Positions 1-9,900 of a stretch of DNA of 14,044 nt are shown one piece after another (within the stretch, counting starts at the first letter, position 1; each line of letters begins with the position of its first letter). The stretch comes from Flavobacteriales bacterium (GTDB lineage Bacteria; Bacteroidota; Bacteroidia; Flavobacteriales_D; Parvicellaceae): positions 1 through 14,044 of the forward strand of contig JALWSJ010000287.1 in assembly GCA_026993705.1 (NCBI GenBank), read 5' to 3'. Below the pieces are notes generated by a model. That model did no database searches. It had not been told where the DNA came from and saw only the letters and a program-made list of their open reading frames with translations. A program made the position numbers and the translations under genes.

Positions 1-718
1 CCATTGCTGAAAGCTTTTGACTTATTTTACTTTCTTCTCCTGAATACCCTGTATAAACGACTACTTGGGGTTGAATCATTGCCATTTGTTCGAGGTTGAG
101 TGTAGAAATGTTGCCTAACTCTTTTACCGCCCCCTCTTTTATCCGCAGTTGTAATTTAGGGTTGTAGATATAATTTTTATTATCTATTCCTACTATTGTT
201 TCCAAGGCTTCTAAGGTGTCAATCATGCTGATATACGAGGCTGAAAAGGGTACGATAGATTGGATAGGAATAGAAACTACTAATTCTCCCTTTTTTTCTT
301 CGTAGTGGTTTCCTTTAGGTAATAATACAATGGTCTGTTGAACTTTGTAATTCTTAAATGGGTTTTTGATTTGTATTTTTCGAATATTGTCTTCTGTACG
401 AATGGAAAAACAGGTTGCATATTTCACCTCTGCCACCGATTTTGTAGCAAGTTGAGGGGAATGTTTTATTGGAGTTTGGGAGTGATTTACATCTTCATTT
501 TGACAAGAAACAAGAACCAAACTAAATATAAGAACTAAAGACGAAATTGCGTTAGGGATAGAACGGCGTGTTTGAACTCCTTTTGCTCTCTCGCTGTTCG
601 AGAGCAAAAGAGTGAGTAGTGATAGCCCGACCCATTTCTGTAAAAAAAACGTTTCGCTAGAGCGATATGTTTTTTTTGCAGAAAAGGGGAACGCCCTATA
701 CTTTTTTATCGTGCTCAT
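1..718 (-). CDS. ABC transporter substrate-binding lipoprotein, BtuF/FepB-like (partial, 3' end beyond left edge)
   Basis: I read this reverse-strand frame by hand; it stays open from an ATG at 718-716 to the window edge, about 239 codons. A hydrophobic stretch ends in a lipobox, LVSC, with Cys72, followed by QNEDVNHS, so the product is probably an outer- or periplasm-facing lipoprotein. The mature part resembles the periplasmic binding proteins of iron-siderophore, haem and cobalamin importers (PF01497 type): a stretch like IRKIQIKNPFKNYKVQQTIV, then VSIPIQSIVPFSASYISMID, then GNISTLNLEQMAMIQPQVVV. It would bind a metal chelate and pass it to an inner-membrane permease, which is not in the window. 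The start is odd. The only in-frame ATG lies 71 codons before the lipobox Cys, and roughly residues 9-57 are the antisense of a structured RNA repeat. The only other in-frame alternative I see is a TTG near residue 37. The ATG lies 3 nt after the stop of the HIT gene, so co-transcription is likely. Family confidence is good; start confidence is low. Confidence 0.8.
   Translation of the reverse strand, partial: MSTIKKYRAFPFSAKKTYRSSETFFLQKWVGLSLLTLLLSNSERAKGVQTRRSIPNAISSLVLIFSLVLVSCQNEDVNHSQTPIKHSPQLATKSVAEVKYATCFSIRTEDNIRKIQIKNPFKNYKVQQTIVLLPKGNHYEEKKGELVVSIPIQSIVPFSASYISMIDTLEALETIVGIDNKNYIYNPKLQLRIKEGAVKELGNISTLNLEQMAMIQPQVVVYTGYSGEESKISQKLSAM
549..694 (+). ncRNA. Structured RNA element, Flavo-1-like, copy 1
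   Basis: The 5' end GCGTT (549-553) pairs with AACGC (690-694) to close the element. Inside, an 11-bp perfect hairpin pairs 580-590 with 600-610. A long third helix pairs 636-650 with 669-683 and carries an inner 5-bp stem, 654-658 with 661-665. The single-stranded block GATAGCCCGA lies at 621-630. Copy 2 at 12149-12308 shares an identical 15-nt 5' end, the GATAGCCCGA block and the GGGAACGCCC 3' end, but has different stem sequences. A G-U pair in the third helix (U641 with G678) is tolerated only when the plus strand is the RNA. The block order matches what I remember of the Flavo-1 motif of Bacteroidota; that family assignment is from memory and should be tested. The element overlaps the 5' end of the lipoprotein gene on the opposite strand. 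Confidence 0.7.
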
Positions 719-721
719 TAT

Positions 722-1129
722 TTATTGGATTATTTGCTCAAAAGACTGATGAATCGATGACGCTATATCTTCAAATTCTTCTTTGGTAAATTCTTTTTTG
801 GGCTGTGCAAAATTTATATCTTTCATTGTATTGATGGGCACAAGATGAATGTGAGCGTGAGGCACTTCAAGACCAATTACCGCCATACCAATCCTATCGC
901 AAGGAATTACATTTTTGATAGCTTGTGCTACTTTTTTAGAAAAAACCATCATTTCAGCCAGTAGATTATCGTCCAAATCGAAAATATAATCCGTTTCTTG
1001 TTTTGGAACGACCAAGGTATGCCCTTTTTGCAGAGGGTTTATGTCCAGAAAAGCATAAAATTTATCATTTTCTGCAACTTTATAAGAAGGTATTTCACCC
1101 TTGATTATTTTTGTAAAAATTGAAGCCAT
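722..1129 (-). CDS. HIT-family protein (histidine triad nucleotide hydrolase/phosphoramidase)
   Basis: This 135-aa cytoplasmic protein has the usual length of the HINT/Hit branch of the histidine triad superfamily. The N-terminus, MASIFTKIIKGEIP, and the block FLDINPLQKGHTLVVPK are typical of the fold. The catalytic triad HxHxHxx is visible as PHAHIHLVP, with His91, His93 and His95; by family knowledge the middle His is the nucleophile that attacks the alpha-phosphate of AMP-linked substrates. The physiological substrate cannot be told from sequence. The ATG overlaps the greA stop by one base (TAATG), which points to translational coupling with greA. A Gre factor followed by a HIT protein is, as I recall, a common arrangement in Flavobacteriia. 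Nothing about the gene looks damaged. Confidence 0.95.
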   Translation of the reverse strand: MASIFTKIIKGEIPSYKVAENDKFYAFLDINPLQKGHTLVVPKQETDYIFDLDDNLLAEMMVFSKKVAQAIKNVIPCDRIGMAVIGLEVPHAHIHLVPINTMKDINFAQPKKEFTKEEFEDIASSIHQSFEQIIQ

Positions 1130-1602
1130 TAACGCCTAATATTTAATATTTCAAAATTCATTTTACCGCCCGGTGTAATGATTTCAGCTATATCTCCGAC
1201 TTTTTTACCTAATAATCCCTTACCAATAGGAGAGTCGATAGAAATCTTACGTTGCTTCAAATCGGCTTCATTTTGTGCGACCAAGGTGTATTCAACCTCC
1301 ATTCCATTGGCTATGTTTTTTATTTTAACTATGGACAAAATGAGCACTTTTGAATTGTCAATTTTTGAATTGTCGATAAGACGAGAGTTCGCCAAATCGT
1401 TTTTTAACTTTGCCAATTTAGCCTCCATCATTCCTTGTGCTTCTTTAGCCGCATCATATTCTGCATTCTCCGACAAATCACCTTTATCACGTGCCTCTGC
1501 AATTTGTTGAGATATTTTTGGTCGCTCAACTCGTTCTAGATGTCTTATTTCATCTTTTAGCTTTTGCAATCCTTCGGCTGTTAAATAATTAATTTTACTC
1601 AT
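1129..1602 (-). CDS. greA: Transcription elongation factor GreA
   Basis: At 157 aa this matches the normal GreA length (about 158). The N-terminal coiled-coil domain spans roughly residues 1-75 and carries the hallmark GDLSENAEYDAAKE, with acidic tip residues Asp42 and Glu45, equivalent to Asp41 and Glu44 of the E. coli protein. These residues position Mg2+ in the RNA polymerase secondary channel and stimulate cleavage of backtracked RNA. The C-terminal FKBP-like domain, about residues 80-157, includes the conserved SPIGKGLLGKKVGD and ends EILNIRR. A short tandem, IDNSKIDNSK, lies at the domain junction; related GreA proteins of Bacteroidota have a similar-length linker, so it is probably not an insertion. 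The gene is first in a tight greA-HIT-lipoprotein series and follows a terminator-like hairpin. I see no convincing promoter in the short upstream gap. Confidence 0.97.
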   Translation of the reverse strand: MSKINYLTAEGLQKLKDEIRHLERVERPKISQQIAEARDKGDLSENAEYDAAKEAQGMMEAKLAKLKNDLANSRLIDNSKIDNSKVLILSIVKIKNIANGMEVEYTLVAQNEADLKQRKISIDSPIGKGLLGKKVGDIAEIITPGGKMNFEILNIRR

Positions 1603-1619
1603 CGTTATAATAGGTTTAT

Positions 1620-1657
1620 AAAAAACAGAATGAGAATCTGCATCAGCAGACTCTCAT
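1620..1657 (-). terminator. Rho-independent terminator of the receptor-cargo-PorV unit
   Basis: A 12-bp stem with one A-C mismatch pairs 1630-1641 with 1646-1657 around a 4-nt loop. On the minus strand it is followed, after a few bases, by a run of six T (1625-1620). It lies 28 nt after the stop of the PorV-like gene and just before greA, as expected for the end of the three-gene unit. Read-through into greA is possible because little room is left for a separate greA promoter. Confidence 0.7.
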
Positions 1658-1684
1658 CTCATTCATTATATTATGTTGTAAATT

Positions 1685-2749
1685 TTATTTTAAATTGACA
1701 CGAACTCCCAAGGTATGAATTCCACCAAAGGTTGATGCTCGGTATGTATAATCAATACCAATTGGCGATTCAGATTTTCCGAAAGGAAAATCAACAGAAA
1801 AGCCGGCATTAAAACCAGTTAAGTTGGTCGTTCTAGTTTCCTTTTTCATAATTCCTTTTTCAAATGCATAACCGGCACGTAGAGCAAACATGGCTTTTTC
1901 AGCATTCATTTTATATTCACCGCCCAATCTAAACTGATCTTTCATAAATGAATTAGAAGTAAAAGCTCCGGCTACGGTAAGTTTATGATTTTCATTAAAA
2001 ATAAAATCATAAGATGCACCGATAGACAACAAAGAAGGTAATTCAAAATTACTTACTCTTTGTACCATTGCTATATTCGTATTCGTTTGCGTATTCAACA
2101 TCTCCAAAAACAAACCTTGTCCGGAGAAAGTCATCGGACCTCCAACATTTTTAAGGCTAATAGCAAATTTGATTTTGTCATTCTCTCCTGTAACATACCG
2201 AACTCCTGCGTCAAAAGCTACCCCTGAGGCTTTAACATCACTAATGGCTTCGGAAATCAATTTAACATTCAACCCACCGGATATTGAACTTGAAAATTGT
2301 TTTGCAAAAGCTAAATTAATATTACTGTATTTCGGATTAAAAAAACCTAACCCTCCTTCCGGTAACTCTGTGGTTGTTCGCATAATATCACCAAAATCCA
2401 AACTCATAAACGACAATCCTATCACTGCGGTTTCTCCAACTCTTTGGGCAATACCAAAATTATTTAGAGAAATACCGGATAATTTACTCATCCAATTGGT
2501 ATGTGTAAAAATAACCTCCGTTTTATCCGCTCCCGATAAGCCCGCCACGTTTACAAACATTGCTTCAAGCCCTTTTACAGAAGACACTCCGGCATCGGCC
2601 CAACCCGAACTTCTAGCCCATGGATTAACCAACAATTCTGAAGCTCCTGCCGAACCGGCACGATCTTCATTTCCCGCATAAGAAACACTTACCGTAGTAA
2701 GAGCTCCTGCAAGGATAAATGATTTTAATATATATTTAGATATGTTCAT
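1685..2749 (-). CDS. PorV/PorQ-family outer-membrane beta-barrel protein
   Basis: This 354-aa protein has a Sec signal peptide, MNISKYILKSFILAGALTTVSVSYA, with likely cleavage after Ala25. The mature N-terminus has the family pattern: GSAGASELLVNPWARSSGWA, then a VSSVKGLEAMFVNVAGLS stretch in the position of the usual 'NPAGL' block. The rest is a run of alternating strands (for example IGLSFMSLDFGD and KFAISLKNVGGP) typical of a FadL/OmpP1-like barrel. Relatives of PorV act in the type IX secretion system, where PorV receives substrates from the translocon and carries them to the attachment complex. This copy is the last gene of the unit, 38 nt after the secreted-protein gene, so it may serve that protein alone. 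It looks more like the operon-linked paralogues of this family than the housekeeping PorV; that is inference. Confidence 0.85.
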   Translation of the reverse strand: MNISKYILKSFILAGALTTVSVSYAGNEDRAGSAGASELLVNPWARSSGWADAGVSSVKGLEAMFVNVAGLSGADKTEVIFTHTNWMSKLSGISLNNFGIAQRVGETAVIGLSFMSLDFGDIMRTTTELPEGGLGFFNPKYSNINLAFAKQFSSSISGGLNVKLISEAISDVKASGVAFDAGVRYVTGENDKIKFAISLKNVGGPMTFSGQGLFLEMLNTQTNTNIAMVQRVSNFELPSLLSIGASYDFIFNENHKLTVAGAFTSNSFMKDQFRLGGEYKMNAEKAMFALRAGYAFEKGIMKKETRTTNLTGFNAGFSVDFPFGKSESPIGIDYTYRASTFGGIHTLGVRVNLK

Positions 2750-2787
2750 CTTTATAAATTTTAGTAATTAATTAGACCGGTATTCTA

Positions 2788-5700
2788 TTAGAAGTTTTTC
2801 AATTCCGGAGGACGAATCACACCGAACCATTTCAATACTTTCTCTCTACCAATACTCGGAACATCAACATGAATTAAGTACAAACCTCCTGCAATTGGAA
2901 TCCCAACCTGATTGGTTAAGTTCCAATCAATTGAAGTAACTCGATTTGTCGCTTTTGTAAAACGTCTTACTAAGGTACCCGACACTGTATATATGCTTAC
3001 TGTACATTCATCAGGAAGATTAACGATTTTGATTCGATTATCCAATCGACTCGTTTCATAATTAGAATAAGCATAATAAGGATTAGGTACAACGTTGATT
3101 AAATTCATAATACTATCTTTTATACTATCCGTTACATCAGCATTTGTAACCGTAGCAATATCGTCCATATTGAATTTATAATAATTATACCACCCATTTT
3201 GAGAAGTACCCTGACCATCTATAACATATTGCCCTGGGTCAGCATTTTGCTCGTATGCATTCGCTACTCTGATTCTTATTTTAACATCCGTTTCTATGTA
3301 TGAATATTTATCATTTGAATTTTCTAAACCGGCAGCCGTTGGAGATAACAAAGGAATCCCAACATACATACAACCTTTCCAAACACTTCTAAAATGAGCA
3401 GTAGATGTACCGTTTACCAATTTTGTTTTCATGTATTCACCATTGTCATACGCTCCAATTACATCACCATTTTTATCGTCTTTTTTCAAGTTTCTGAAAA
3501 TATAAACATAATGTTTTCCACCAAACACAACAGAATTAACATCACTAGGATTTCCAAGATTAGTGTACATTCTATTGGTAGGGTTAAACACCATATCATT
3601 ACCATTATCTCCTCCTAACCAAGAATCTTCACCAAATGCCATATTTAAACGCTCACCGGTTTTTACATCAATTGCATATCCTGGGAACCAACTCATCCCT
3701 TTCCCCGAAATATAATTAGCATCATTTGGATTTCCGCTATCGTTAGTAGGATCATTTGTCGGATTTCCGTATTTATCAACCGAAGGCATTTTCTTCACTT
3801 TTAACTTCTGTGTATTCCCATCCCAAGATAAAGCAGGGTCATCTTGTGTTTCGACAACCGGAACACGTGTCCATTTACTTTTGTCTTTTGTGATAACAAT
3901 ATCCACCGAACTCAAATCACCTAAATCCGATAAATTTTGTGCTGTCCAACTAGCGTTACTAACAGGAGTATGATTACAATCACCTTTCGCTGTTAAACGA
4001 TACGGTGCCCAAGTTCCTTCCAATATTTTCTCAAAAACTTGCTCACCATCAAGAGCTTCTGTTCCAATAAACACATCGTTAAAGAAATGTGGGTCAGAAC
4101 AAGCAGGCATACCATTCGTAGCATTTACATCGGTAGCACCTGAACGAATCCAGTTTTGAGAAATATTCCCATCTTTATCAGGAACTCCGCTTAACCATGC
4201 TTTAGAAACATCTCCAAATTCTCTAGTTGCTTCTAATAAGATGTTCTTACGTTTGTTTCCGGCTTTTTTATAGAAGTATTGTTCAATTTCCACAGCAATC
4301 CCCCAATCAGGAATAATTTGTTGATTCCCTACAGTAATTACTTCATCTGAGAAAACCGATTCGTTTCCGTTTCTTATTAATACCCATGTTGCACTATCCA
4401 ATTTATTTTGTGCATCTTTAATGAATTTCAATTCATAATCACCACCTTTAACGTTAAGTGGATCAACAACTTCTATTTTAACAGGACCTTTATTATAATC
4501 GTAAGTTACTTCACTTGGGGTATAATTAGTACTTACAATTTCATCTTCGGACTCTTGTGCTAAATCAAGTATTAGTTTTCCGTTTCCTCTACCTTCAACT
4601 TGAGTAATTTTAGGTCCACTTCCATATTCTACTTCAATAACAGAACCCCCGTTTTCAGGAGATGCGATATGAGGAATAGCAACAACAGGTTTAATTGCTC
4701 CTATTCTTCCTTTTCTACTTGGAAAATAAGGATTATCTTGACCTGCTCCTGTTACAGGATTAAAATCTTCATAATTATTATATCCGTAAGAAATAGCAAT
4801 GTAATAATATTTCTTGTGGTTTATTAAACGAGAATCTCCCGTTGCGAATAAATCTTCAGTAATTTTAAATGAATGTTTAATTCCTTTATCCGCTCCGTCC
4901 ACCATTAATTGAGGAACAGGTAATCCGATAACCGGATCAACCACATAATTTACGATTTGTCCCACACCATTTTTCTTATCGACTTGTGCTACCAAACGAG
5001 CTTTAGTCGGATCGTTTAAAGATGAAGGACCGACATCTCCTCCTGTAACTTGATAAATTTGATACCCTTCAAAATCATAATAAATATCTAAAGTCGTATC
5101 ACCCAACGCTTCAATCAATGGGTCTTTTTCTTGAAAATGTTCATCCGTACCCGACAAGTATAAAATAATCGTTTTATCCATTTCTTGTACCGTTACATCA
5201 GGTGCGTCAGGTCCATTCATAATTCTAAAACAATTATCAAATAAAGCTTGTGCTTTATCATCTGCTTTACGCATATCTAAAACAGATTGCCAAGCCCCGC
5301 CATTTTGAGCCTTTGAATAAATCACCCCTACTGTAATATTATTAGTAGCCCCGGGTTGTAAGGTAAAAGGACCTGCAGATTGAACGATACGTTTATCTTG
5401 AAGAGAATTATTCTCTCCTCGTTCAGTCCAACCTCCGGGAGTTGTAATACAAGACTGTGGTAAACCTCTAGTAGCCCAAAGATACGGATCGGTGTCACCA
5501 AAATACACATAATCAACCGGAGTAGTAGAACAAGCAGTAGTATTTGCATCCCCTCCCAACTTAAACGTACTTCCATCTTTCCAAAAACCACTTAAGTAGT
5601 TGTAAAATTGTGTCGGACTACCTGAATTAGGGTCGCCAACAACGTTATTATTTGAATTATTATAAAAGACAAACTTACGCATCCCAAAACGCTCATTATC

Positions 5701-6957
5701 TACAACTCCATCTCCATAACCAATACCTAGTCCTTTATAAGGTATACCACCTTGAGCCAAAGCAACGGCAATATCCGTAGTTAAAGGATTATCAATCCCG
5801 TCATTATCTTGATAAGGACCTTCGAAAAAATCAATACCAATAGCCGCAGGAATACCGGTTAAAGGACGAGAACAACTAATTTGTCCAGGGGAAGCAGCAT
5901 CATCATCAACGGCATTATAAACAAAAGCTAAACCACGTTGAATATCACAACCCGCATAATCATTACCAGCACATCCTAAATCTACATCTGTATAATGACC
6001 AAAATAAGTATCCGTTAATGTTTGTGTTGAACGGTTAATTAGCTGATAGTTGTAAAAAGTCATGTTATTGACTTCGTCATTCGTAGCAAAAGCAAAAGCC
6101 TGTGCTCGAATCTCCATTCCAATTGGATCTCCACCACTTTCTGTATGAACATCACCTTTATCATTAAACACCCACCACATATTATAATCTCCAAAAAGAG
6201 TAACACTTCTATCGCTACGACAATCATGTTCCCCAACCAAATCATACCAAGGGTAGTCACCAGCTCCAGTAGGGTTATACACACCATCTCCATCTCTGTC
6301 ATAAAAAGGAGCTAAATAAAAATCTTGGAATTTAGCCAAATCTCCATGAGCCGGCCAATTTAGGATACTAGCAGGAATACTATATCCAGGGAAATCATTT
6401 GCCATATCACAATTCGGATCCAGCGAACATTCCCACCAAGCATTAAATTTTGCAATTTCTTGCCTTTCCGTAATAAAGAATTTATCGTATTCATTACAGG
6501 TTTGAGCATCAACAGTCGCCGCACCATAATCACGTGTTCCAATAGCAGGATTACCGGTGTTAGGTGTTACTGAAAGAGGACCTGTCCAAAAGTCATTCCC
6601 TGAATTTCTATATTTTAAAGCGGCTAGTTTTAACTGACCATTCACATCTTTACCCCCAACCCATAGAGCTCCACTATAAATCAAAAATTGTCCTGAATTC
6701 TTAGGAACTTCATAATCAGCCCTACCATTCGCACGATCGAGCCAAATAAGTCCACCTGTTTCTACTCTAGCACGTGCGTTATTGTACTCCAAATATTTAC
6801 TACCTTGAGCAGGTGCACAAGCAGATGATTTAGTCTGAAAAGAATTGCCGTTATGTGGCTTTAATCCGGATGACCCCACACCTTTCTCCGCATAAGAAAG
6901 ATGAGACACCGATAAAGCCGATAAAATCACAGCAGCTATATTTATATAATTTCTCAT
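2788..6957 (-). CDS. Very large secreted protein with a T9SS-like C-terminal domain, function unknown
   Basis: This 1389-aa protein begins with a Sec signal peptide, MRNYINIAAVILSALSVSHLSYA, probably cleaved near residue 23. Near residues 220-228 is a DRDGDGVYNP loop that resembles a dockerin/EF-hand-type Ca2+ site. Several paired cysteines occur in the first third (for example ECSLDPNC near 177-183 and CAGNDYAGC near 329-337). A block near the middle, SAGPFTLQPGATNNITVGV, recurs in this family as I recall it. The last 102 residues (1288-1389) resemble a type A sorting domain: they start NVVPNPYYAY, contain IYTVSGTLVRRF and GIPIAGGLYLIHVDV, and end KVLKWFGVIRPPELKNF. That tail extends beyond the usual end of a type A domain. 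I recognise no catalytic domain. It lies 26 nt after the receptor gene and 38 nt before the PorV-like gene, which suggests export or surface display with them. It could be an adhesin, a ligand-capture protein or a surface-layer component. Confidence 0.8.
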   Translation of the reverse strand: MRNYINIAAVILSALSVSHLSYAEKGVGSSGLKPHNGNSFQTKSSACAPAQGSKYLEYNNARARVETGGLIWLDRANGRADYEVPKNSGQFLIYSGALWVGGKDVNGQLKLAALKYRNSGNDFWTGPLSVTPNTGNPAIGTRDYGAATVDAQTCNEYDKFFITERQEIAKFNAWWECSLDPNCDMANDFPGYSIPASILNWPAHGDLAKFQDFYLAPFYDRDGDGVYNPTGAGDYPWYDLVGEHDCRSDRSVTLFGDYNMWWVFNDKGDVHTESGGDPIGMEIRAQAFAFATNDEVNNMTFYNYQLINRSTQTLTDTYFGHYTDVDLGCAGNDYAGCDIQRGLAFVYNAVDDDAASPGQISCSRPLTGIPAAIGIDFFEGPYQDNDGIDNPLTTDIAVALAQGGIPYKGLGIGYGDGVVDNERFGMRKFVFYNNSNNNVVGDPNSGSPTQFYNYLSGFWKDGSTFKLGGDANTTACSTTPVDYVYFGDTDPYLWATRGLPQSCITTPGGWTERGENNSLQDKRIVQSAGPFTLQPGATNNITVGVIYSKAQNGGAWQSVLDMRKADDKAQALFDNCFRIMNGPDAPDVTVQEMDKTIILYLSGTDEHFQEKDPLIEALGDTTLDIYYDFEGYQIYQVTGGDVGPSSLNDPTKARLVAQVDKKNGVGQIVNYVVDPVIGLPVPQLMVDGADKGIKHSFKITEDLFATGDSRLINHKKYYYIAISYGYNNYEDFNPVTGAGQDNPYFPSRKGRIGAIKPVVAIPHIASPENGGSVIEVEYGSGPKITQVEGRGNGKLILDLAQESEDEIVSTNYTPSEVTYDYNKGPVKIEVVDPLNVKGGDYELKFIKDAQNKLDSATWVLIRNGNESVFSDEVITVGNQQIIPDWGIAVEIEQYFYKKAGNKRKNILLEATREFGDVSKAWLSGVPDKDGNISQNWIRSGATDVNATNGMPACSDPHFFNDVFIGTEALDGEQVFEKILEGTWAPYRLTAKGDCNHTPVSNASWTAQNLSDLGDLSSVDIVITKDKSKWTRVPVVETQDDPALSWDGNTQKLKVKKMPSVDKYGNPTNDPTNDSGNPNDANYISGKGMSWFPGYAIDVKTGERLNMAFGEDSWLGGDNGNDMVFNPTNRMYTNLGNPSDVNSVVFGGKHYVYIFRNLKKDDKNGDVIGAYDNGEYMKTKLVNGTSTAHFRSVWKGCMYVGIPLLSPTAAGLENSNDKYSYIETDVKIRIRVANAYEQNADPGQYVIDGQGTSQNGWYNYYKFNMDDIATVTNADVTDSIKDSIMNLINVVPNPYYAYSNYETSRLDNRIKIVNLPDECTVSIYTVSGTLVRRFTKATNRVTSIDWNLTNQVGIPIAGGLYLIHVDVPSIGREKVLKWFGVIRPPELKNF

Positions 6958-6983
6958 AATTGTAATGAATTAATTGTCAATAA

Positions 6984-9900
6984 TTAAAAGTCTAATTTTA
7001 CACCTAAACGAATTTGACGTGGGGTACCATAATTAAATGGATTATTCGCTTTTAGGGCGTAGTAGTACTTAAATGAATTAATATCTGTTTGAGCTTGTAT
7101 TGTATTTTGAGCATTTGCAGAATTTAAATAACCATCATCATTAGGGTTACCGGTTGCTCTGTACACATTATTAATATTCAATGTATTAAACAAGTTACTT
7201 ACCCATAAATATACATTCATATTCGCTTTTTTCTTTTTATCCTTTCCAAAGCTTACTTCAATATTTCTATCAATTTGCATATTCATTCTAAACGTACCCG
7301 GCTTCCTTGCGCCAAAAGGATTTCCTTTTGTTGTACCATCATTAGAACTTATAAACGCACTACCATTAGGAGAAACCTGTTGCGTATAAGGTCTTCCTGA
7401 TGCGTAATTTCCTCTGAAATTAATTCCTGAATTTTTAAAGATTTGCTTCCCTTTAATTACCGGACCATTATAATTTTTTCCTTCGTCATATCTAAAATCC
7501 AACGAACCAGTCAGTACGTGTCTTTGGTCAAAACTTGTCGGATAAACCGTTCTTAAATTCGGTTGACGAGCGTTAATCAAGTTTAGCGAAGAGTTTGGAT
7601 TTGAACCGGTTGACTGTGCAAACTGTAATGTATAAGAAGCTCTTAAACTAATATTTTTCGTTCTTCTTAAATCATAAGCAGCGGTTAACCCTTTTACTGT
7701 ACCAAAATCTCTATTTCCCCATGTCTTATAATCATTTGGATAAGCCCCTTCAACAAAAACAATCGTAACCATGTTTCTATTTTCTTTATAGAAAGCCGAT
7801 AATTTAAGAGACGATGATTTATTTAGTGCTTGTTGAAAACCTAATTCAAAATCTATTGTTTTTTCAGGTTTCAAATTTGGATTGTTTAAAACATTCGTAT
7901 TTTGACCTAAAAATAAATAATCTGTTGGATTCAATCGGTTAACAGGATTTCCGTTGGCTGTAGGCCGTTTTGTTAGTACATCGTAATGAGAGAAAAACAA
8001 AGCGTTATCTGAAATAGGGAATGAGAACGAGATTCTCGGCATCACATTTACCTGAGGCTTATAATCTTTAAACACACTTGAATTAATAGGTTTTGAAGGA
8101 TCCACACCATCTTGCAATAGCGGTTGAATATTACCTGAAGATTTAATTTCATTTAAATCATTGGTTTCATTTCCTATGGCATTATACCAAGTTTTACCAA
8201 CGCGATACCCTTTGATAGCAGTTGGATCATTCACATCATCCACATAAACAACAGCATTATCCGGTATATTATCCGGATGTTGAACAGCTACACCATTTAA
8301 TTCCGAAACTTCTCCTTTTGTTTTAGCTGCGTAGGTAAGATATCTGTCTTTTAGTACTTTTTGATTCGCATCATATCTATCTACTCGGACACCAACATTG
8401 AATATTAAATCATCAAATGCGAACTTATCCATAATATATCCCGCCATATAAACTGGTTGAAAAGCACCTATTGAACGTTTTAAATTTCCATAATCGTCTT
8501 TTGCCGTAAAGAAATCATCAAAGGTTACTTTCTCTTTTAATCGTTTACCGGTATAATCATATCCATAATATGAAACATAATTTTTAGCATTTTGACCACT
8601 AATCAACTCATCAGCACTAAACATATCCAAAGTAAAGAAATTAGGATCCATAGCATCAATATTTAACCAATCTGTTCCGTCAGGATCTAACCCTAATTTT
8701 TTACGAACATTGTAATCAAAAAATGATTGTTCTCCCGACCCATTATACTCGCCCGGATCAGAATTTAATTGACCATAGGTAACTCTATAAAAAGTACCTA
8801 AATTCTCAACGTATCCGTTACTCTCATCTAACTCTTTGATATGTTTGTTTTGCAATTGACGCATTTGCGTCCATAAACCTACCGGTGAAGCAGAGAAACT
8901 TCTATTCACACGTTGTTCATACTCAAAACCTACCGTAATGGCATGATTTCCAACATCGGCAGAACCTTGACCGGTTAAACGGAATTGATTTCTATCTCTT
9001 TTTGAGTAACCATTATATTGATAACCTATATTATTCCAAAGGTTATATACCGACTGTGGTCTATCTCCGTTTCTTAACGCATTTCCTGCAACAATATCAT
9101 TCATATTATTTACCCCTTGCGTTTGTAAATCGAAAAACTGACGAGTGATAGCTGCTAAATCTGCATTTTCTTTAGACGGAGTAAAACGAACATTGCTTTC
9201 TTGATTCCCATTTTGCACCAAAGCATCAATAAAACCATCTCCATTCAAATCTTTTACAGTATAGGTAGGATTTCTATCGATTTCAAATTTCCCAACATAA
9301 CCATAATTAAAGATTTTATCTTTATGAATATCATTTTGTCTTGTTCTTCTCTCTTGTGTATAATCAACCATTAATGTATAAAAAGCATTTTTTATTCCTC
9401 CTTTGTTTGCTTTTGCTTCTTCTGCGGTTTCTTCTTTCGCATTGGCAAAACGTTGTGTAAACTTCACATACGTTCTCCATGTATAAGTTTGCTCTAAAGG
9501 ATTATTTGGATAATTAAATAAATTATCCGCCCATGAATTTAAGAAATGTCTTCTATTAAACTGTCCGTTACCTCCAAATGTTAAATTCATATTACTACCT
9601 ACATTTACATCTATTTTACCAGCCAAAGAAGCTGATGTTGAACTCACATTTTGCCTAAACTTAACTTGTTCAAAATCATTTTGATTTAAAAACAAGGCAT
9701 TGTATAAAATCCCATCCCCTGTTTTATTCTCTCTAACAGGACTATCAATCAAACCGGCACGCACATCATCTTTTACTTTGTAATTCTTAATAGCAAAAGG
9801 TCTTGGGTCAACCATACTTGTAAAGTTACCGGAAACAAAGAAACCTAATATAGGATCCGTTTTCTTCCCTGCACTATCTTTTTTCATTAACAAAGGCCCG

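Noticed and set aside
338..538. 66-codon forward frame opposite the lipoprotein
   Set aside because: It is antisense to a clearly recognisable binding protein and shows no motif of its own.
1345..1380. Tandem IDNSKIDNSK repeat in GreA
   Set aside because: Total length and the flanking sequence fit normal GreA proteins of Bacteroidota, where a similar linker occurs; it looks like codon-level similarity, not an insertion.
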